This document shows positions 12,927 through 14,686 of a stretch of DNA of 14,686 nt, one piece after another. Within the stretch, counting starts at the first letter, position 1. Each line of letters starts with the position of its first letter. The DNA comes from CAYTLW01 sp964438735 (GTDB lineage Bacteria; Myxococcota_A; UBA9042), in contig CAYTLW010000165.1 in assembly GCA_964438735.1 (NCBI GenBank), positions 1 to 14,686 of the forward strand. Reading direction: 5' to 3'. Position numbers and translations under genes: made by a program. Under the pieces are notes generated by a model. That model ran no database searches and was not told where the DNA came from. It was given only the letters and a program-made list of their open reading frames with translations.

Positions 12927-14398
12927 CGGCCGACCGGCGGTCCGCCACCGCGCGACGCCTGGGGTATTGGTCGGTCACGACCGGCCTTGCGCTGGCCTTG
13001 ATGCTGGCCCCCGATCCGACCTGGGCCAGCGGCATCGGCGTGCCTCAGCTGGGCGGCGGCGCGGCCAGCGTCACCGGCACCACGCCGGGCTCCATCTACA
13101 TGAACCCGGCCCTGCTGGCCGACATGCGCGGTCTGCAGATGGCCATCGACCTGGGCGGCGTGCTGGCCATGGCCGACTACCAGCGAGAGCGGCGCGCCAG
13201 CTACCAATTCGCCGACGGCTTCGAGTTCGCCCTGCCCGTCTATCCCGCCGCCATCGATCCGGCCAAGTCGGGGTTTGCGCCGGCCGTTTCGGCGACCGAG
13301 ATCCTGCCCGGCGTGGCGCTGGCGCTGAGCCATGACCTGGGCGATCGGGTGACCTTCGGCCTGGCCGTACACCCCTCCTTTGGCGCGCCGCTGAACTTCC
13401 CGCTGCAAGGACCGCAACGCTGGGCCCTGCAGGAGGTCTTCCTGATGGGCGTCTACGGCACCCCGGCGCTGGCGGTCAAAGCCACCGACTGGCTCTGGCT
13501 GGGCGCCGGCTTCGACATCGTCTTCGGCATCATGTCCCTGCGCCAGGTGGTCGACCTGGCGACCACGCCCTTCCTGGCCGAAGCCTTCGCCAACCCGCCT
13601 ATCGGCCAGCCCAATGATTTCGGCAGCGACGCGCCATCCGCCGTGCGCGAGCTCGACGTGCTCAGCCGGCCGGTCACCATCGTCGGCGCCACCGCCTGGG
13701 GCATGAGCTTCAAGGCCGGCATGGTCATCGCGCCCTCACCGGATTGGCGCTTCGCCCTGGCCTGGCAGCATCGGGCCGACCTGGTCTTTCAGGGCGACGC
13801 CTATCTCGACATGAACCACGACTTCTTCACCGGCGACCTGGCCTCCCAGGGGCTGCACTACCCGGCCCTGGTCAAGGGCACGGCCTGGATCGAGCTGCCC
13901 CTGCCGGCCTCGCTGCGCGCCGGCCTGTCCTGGCAGGCCACGGCCGCCTGGCGCCTGCAGCTGCAAACGGCCTGGGTGCACTACTCGGCGGTGGAGCGCC
14001 TGGACGTGACCCTGCAAAGCCCCGACCTGGCCCAGCCCCAACTGGGCATCGGCGACGCCACCGCCTTCTCCCTGCCGCGCCGCTGGATGGACACGGTCGA
14101 GGTCGAAGGCGTGGTCGACTGGCTCTCGTCGGCCTCGCTGCGTTGGAGCTTGCGCGCCGGCTATCACTCGCCCATGTCGCCCGACGCCACCATGGACCTG
14201 ATCAGCATCGACGGCCACCGCTTGCTGGGCGGCCTCATGGCCCGCTGGCAGTCGACCGGCTGGCTGGCCTTGAGCGGCCAGGTGGCGGTGCATCACCTGC
14301 TGGAGCGAACGGTGGTGGCGTCGGATTACGACCGGGCCAACGGCATCTACGGGCTGACGCTGCTGGTGTTCGGCGGTTCGGTCGAGTTTGCGCTGTAG
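12923..14398 (+). CDS. FadL/OmpP1-family outer-membrane beta-barrel protein
   Basis: The product is 491 residues. The start ATG overlaps the lipoprotein C stop (ATGA, 12923-12926), with GGAG about 10 nt upstream. Residues 1-35 form a Sec signal (RR n-region, hydrophobic GLALALML, cleavage after TWA). The mature start SGIGVPQLGGGAASVTGTTPGSIYMNPALLA is laid out like the FadL N-terminal hatch, whose NPA motif is present at 61-63. The rest alternates short aromatic or aliphatic beta-strands with turns, as in a barrel (for example LRWSLRAGYHSPMSPD). The length is within the usual FadL range. FadL relatives move fatty acids, aromatics or other hydrophobic compounds across the outer membrane; the ligand here is unknown. 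As last gene of the lipoprotein operon it is the natural channel partner. The end GSVEFAL lacks a terminal aromatic residue. Confidence 0.83.
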   Translation: MTADRRSATARRLGYWSVTTGLALALMLAPDPTWASGIGVPQLGGGAASVTGTTPGSIYMNPALLADMRGLQMAIDLGGVLAMADYQRERRASYQFADGFEFALPVYPAAIDPAKSGFAPAVSATEILPGVALALSHDLGDRVTFGLAVHPSFGAPLNFPLQGPQRWALQEVFLMGVYGTPALAVKATDWLWLGAGFDIVFGIMSLRQVVDLATTPFLAEAFANPPIGQPNDFGSDAPSAVRELDVLSRPVTIVGATAWGMSFKAGMVIAPSPDWRFALAWQHRADLVFQGDAYLDMNHDFFTGDLASQGLHYPALVKGTAWIELPLPASLRAGLSWQATAAWRLQLQTAWVHYSAVERLDVTLQSPDLAQPQLGIGDATAFSLPRRWMDTVEVEGVVDWLSSASLRWSLRAGYHSPMSPDATMDLISIDGHRLLGGLMARWQSTGWLALSGQVAVHHLLERTVVASDYDRANGIYGLTLLVFGGSVEFAL

Positions 14399-14437
14399 GA
14401 GGCCCGCAGCCGCGCAAGGACTGCACTCCCGCCGCCC

Positions 14438-14466
14438 TTGATCCCCCCAGATCGCCCCCGTATCCT
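14438..14466 (+). promoter_or_regulatory. Candidate sigma70-type promoter for the downstream sugar-nucleotide gene
   Basis: TTGATC (14438-14443) and TATCCT (14461-14466) are separated by exactly 17 nt, each matching 4 of 6 consensus bases. Transcription would start near 14473 and give a leader of about 35 nt before ATG 14508. This would uncouple the downstream gene from the lipoprotein operon. Confidence 0.4.
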
Positions 14467-14507
14467 CGCGCCGCTCGCTGCCAGAACCCGCGACCAAGGA
14501 TGTGCTC

Positions 14508-14686
14508 ATGTTCGCCGGCAAAACCCTGCTCATCACCGGAGGCACGGGCTCGTTTGGCAACGCCGTGCTGCGCCGCTTCCTGGACACGGACATCGCCGAG
14601 ATCCGGGTCTTCAGCCGCGACGAGAAGAAGCAGGAGGACATGCGGATCCGGCTGGCCAACCCCAAGGTCAAGTTCTACATCGGCAA
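14508..14686 (+). CDS. UDP-GlcNAc 4,6-dehydratase/epimerase-like protein (FnlA/WbjB/CapE type), 5' part
   Basis: The first 59 residues are present and the gene runs off the window; relatives are roughly 340 residues. The start ATG has AAGGA at 14496-14500, 7 nt upstream. LLITGGTGSFGNAVL holds the Rossmann GxxGxxG (G11, G14, G17) of extended short-chain dehydrogenases. RRFLDTDIAEIRVFSRDEKKQEDMR is characteristic of the FnlA/WbjB/CapE group, which converts UDP-GlcNAc to 2-acetamido-2,6-dideoxy-hexos-4-uloses on the way to N-acetylfucosamine-type sugars of capsule or O-antigen. PseB-like enzymes are related but differ in this stretch, so FnlA-type is preferred. The catalytic Ser/Thr-Tyr-Lys residues lie beyond the edge. 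It probably starts a polysaccharide locus. Confidence 0.85.
   Translation, partial: MFAGKTLLITGGTGSFGNAVLRRFLDTDIAEIRVFSRDEKKQEDMRIRLANPKVKFYIG

Overview
The window is GC-rich, densely coding DNA from what looks like a Gram-negative bacterium of the Myxococcota or a related former-Deltaproteobacteria lineage. This placement is an inference. It rests on paired cysteine-rich CGNGxxxxGExCDDGN repeats typical of myxobacteria, several secreted or lipidated proteins with Ser/Thr/Asp/Pro-rich tethers, and a FadL-type outer-membrane protein. There are no phage, transposase, tRNA, rRNA or CRISPR features.

Left part (1-2219): the last codons of a + strand gene meet a convergent NYN-domain (PIN-like nuclease) gene with a C-terminal OST-HTH-like domain. 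Divergent from that gene is a soluble PAS-domain sensor histidine kinase with no response regulator beside it.

Middle (2255-5953, minus strand): two probably co-transcribed genes for exported proteins. The promoter-proximal gene encodes a mosaic secreted protein: a tail-fibre-like N-terminus, a stand-alone proprotein-convertase P domain, two myxobacterial Cys-rich repeats and an endostatin/DUF1554-like C-terminus. It probably starts at a TTG codon. Downstream lies an extracytoplasmic GH13 alpha-glucan hydrolase with all catalytic residues. The pair may bind and digest an alpha-glucan, but only gene order supports that.

Right part (6128-14398, plus strand): a four-gene operon in which every junction is an ATGA stop/start overlap. 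The first three genes encode paralogous lipoproteins that share a large C-terminal domain I do not recognise. That domain has four conserved histidines, a PPxPxxxWD...RLxDG block and a terminal GDxxHEK motif. They carry three, one and zero N-terminal Ig-like repeats respectively. The fourth gene encodes a FadL/OmpP1-family outer-membrane barrel. This lipoprotein-trio plus porin cassette is the best candidate for an undescribed system in the window.

Two DNA-level oddities sit in the signal-peptide regions of this operon. A 57-bp near-perfect palindrome lies in frame in gene 1. A hexanucleotide repeat with a five-run G-quadruplex motif on the opposite strand makes up the signal peptide of gene 2.

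Right edge (14508-14686): the first 59 codons of a UDP-GlcNAc 4,6-dehydratase-like gene (FnlA/WbjB/CapE type), behind its own plausible sigma70-type promoter. It probably opens a surface-polysaccharide locus.
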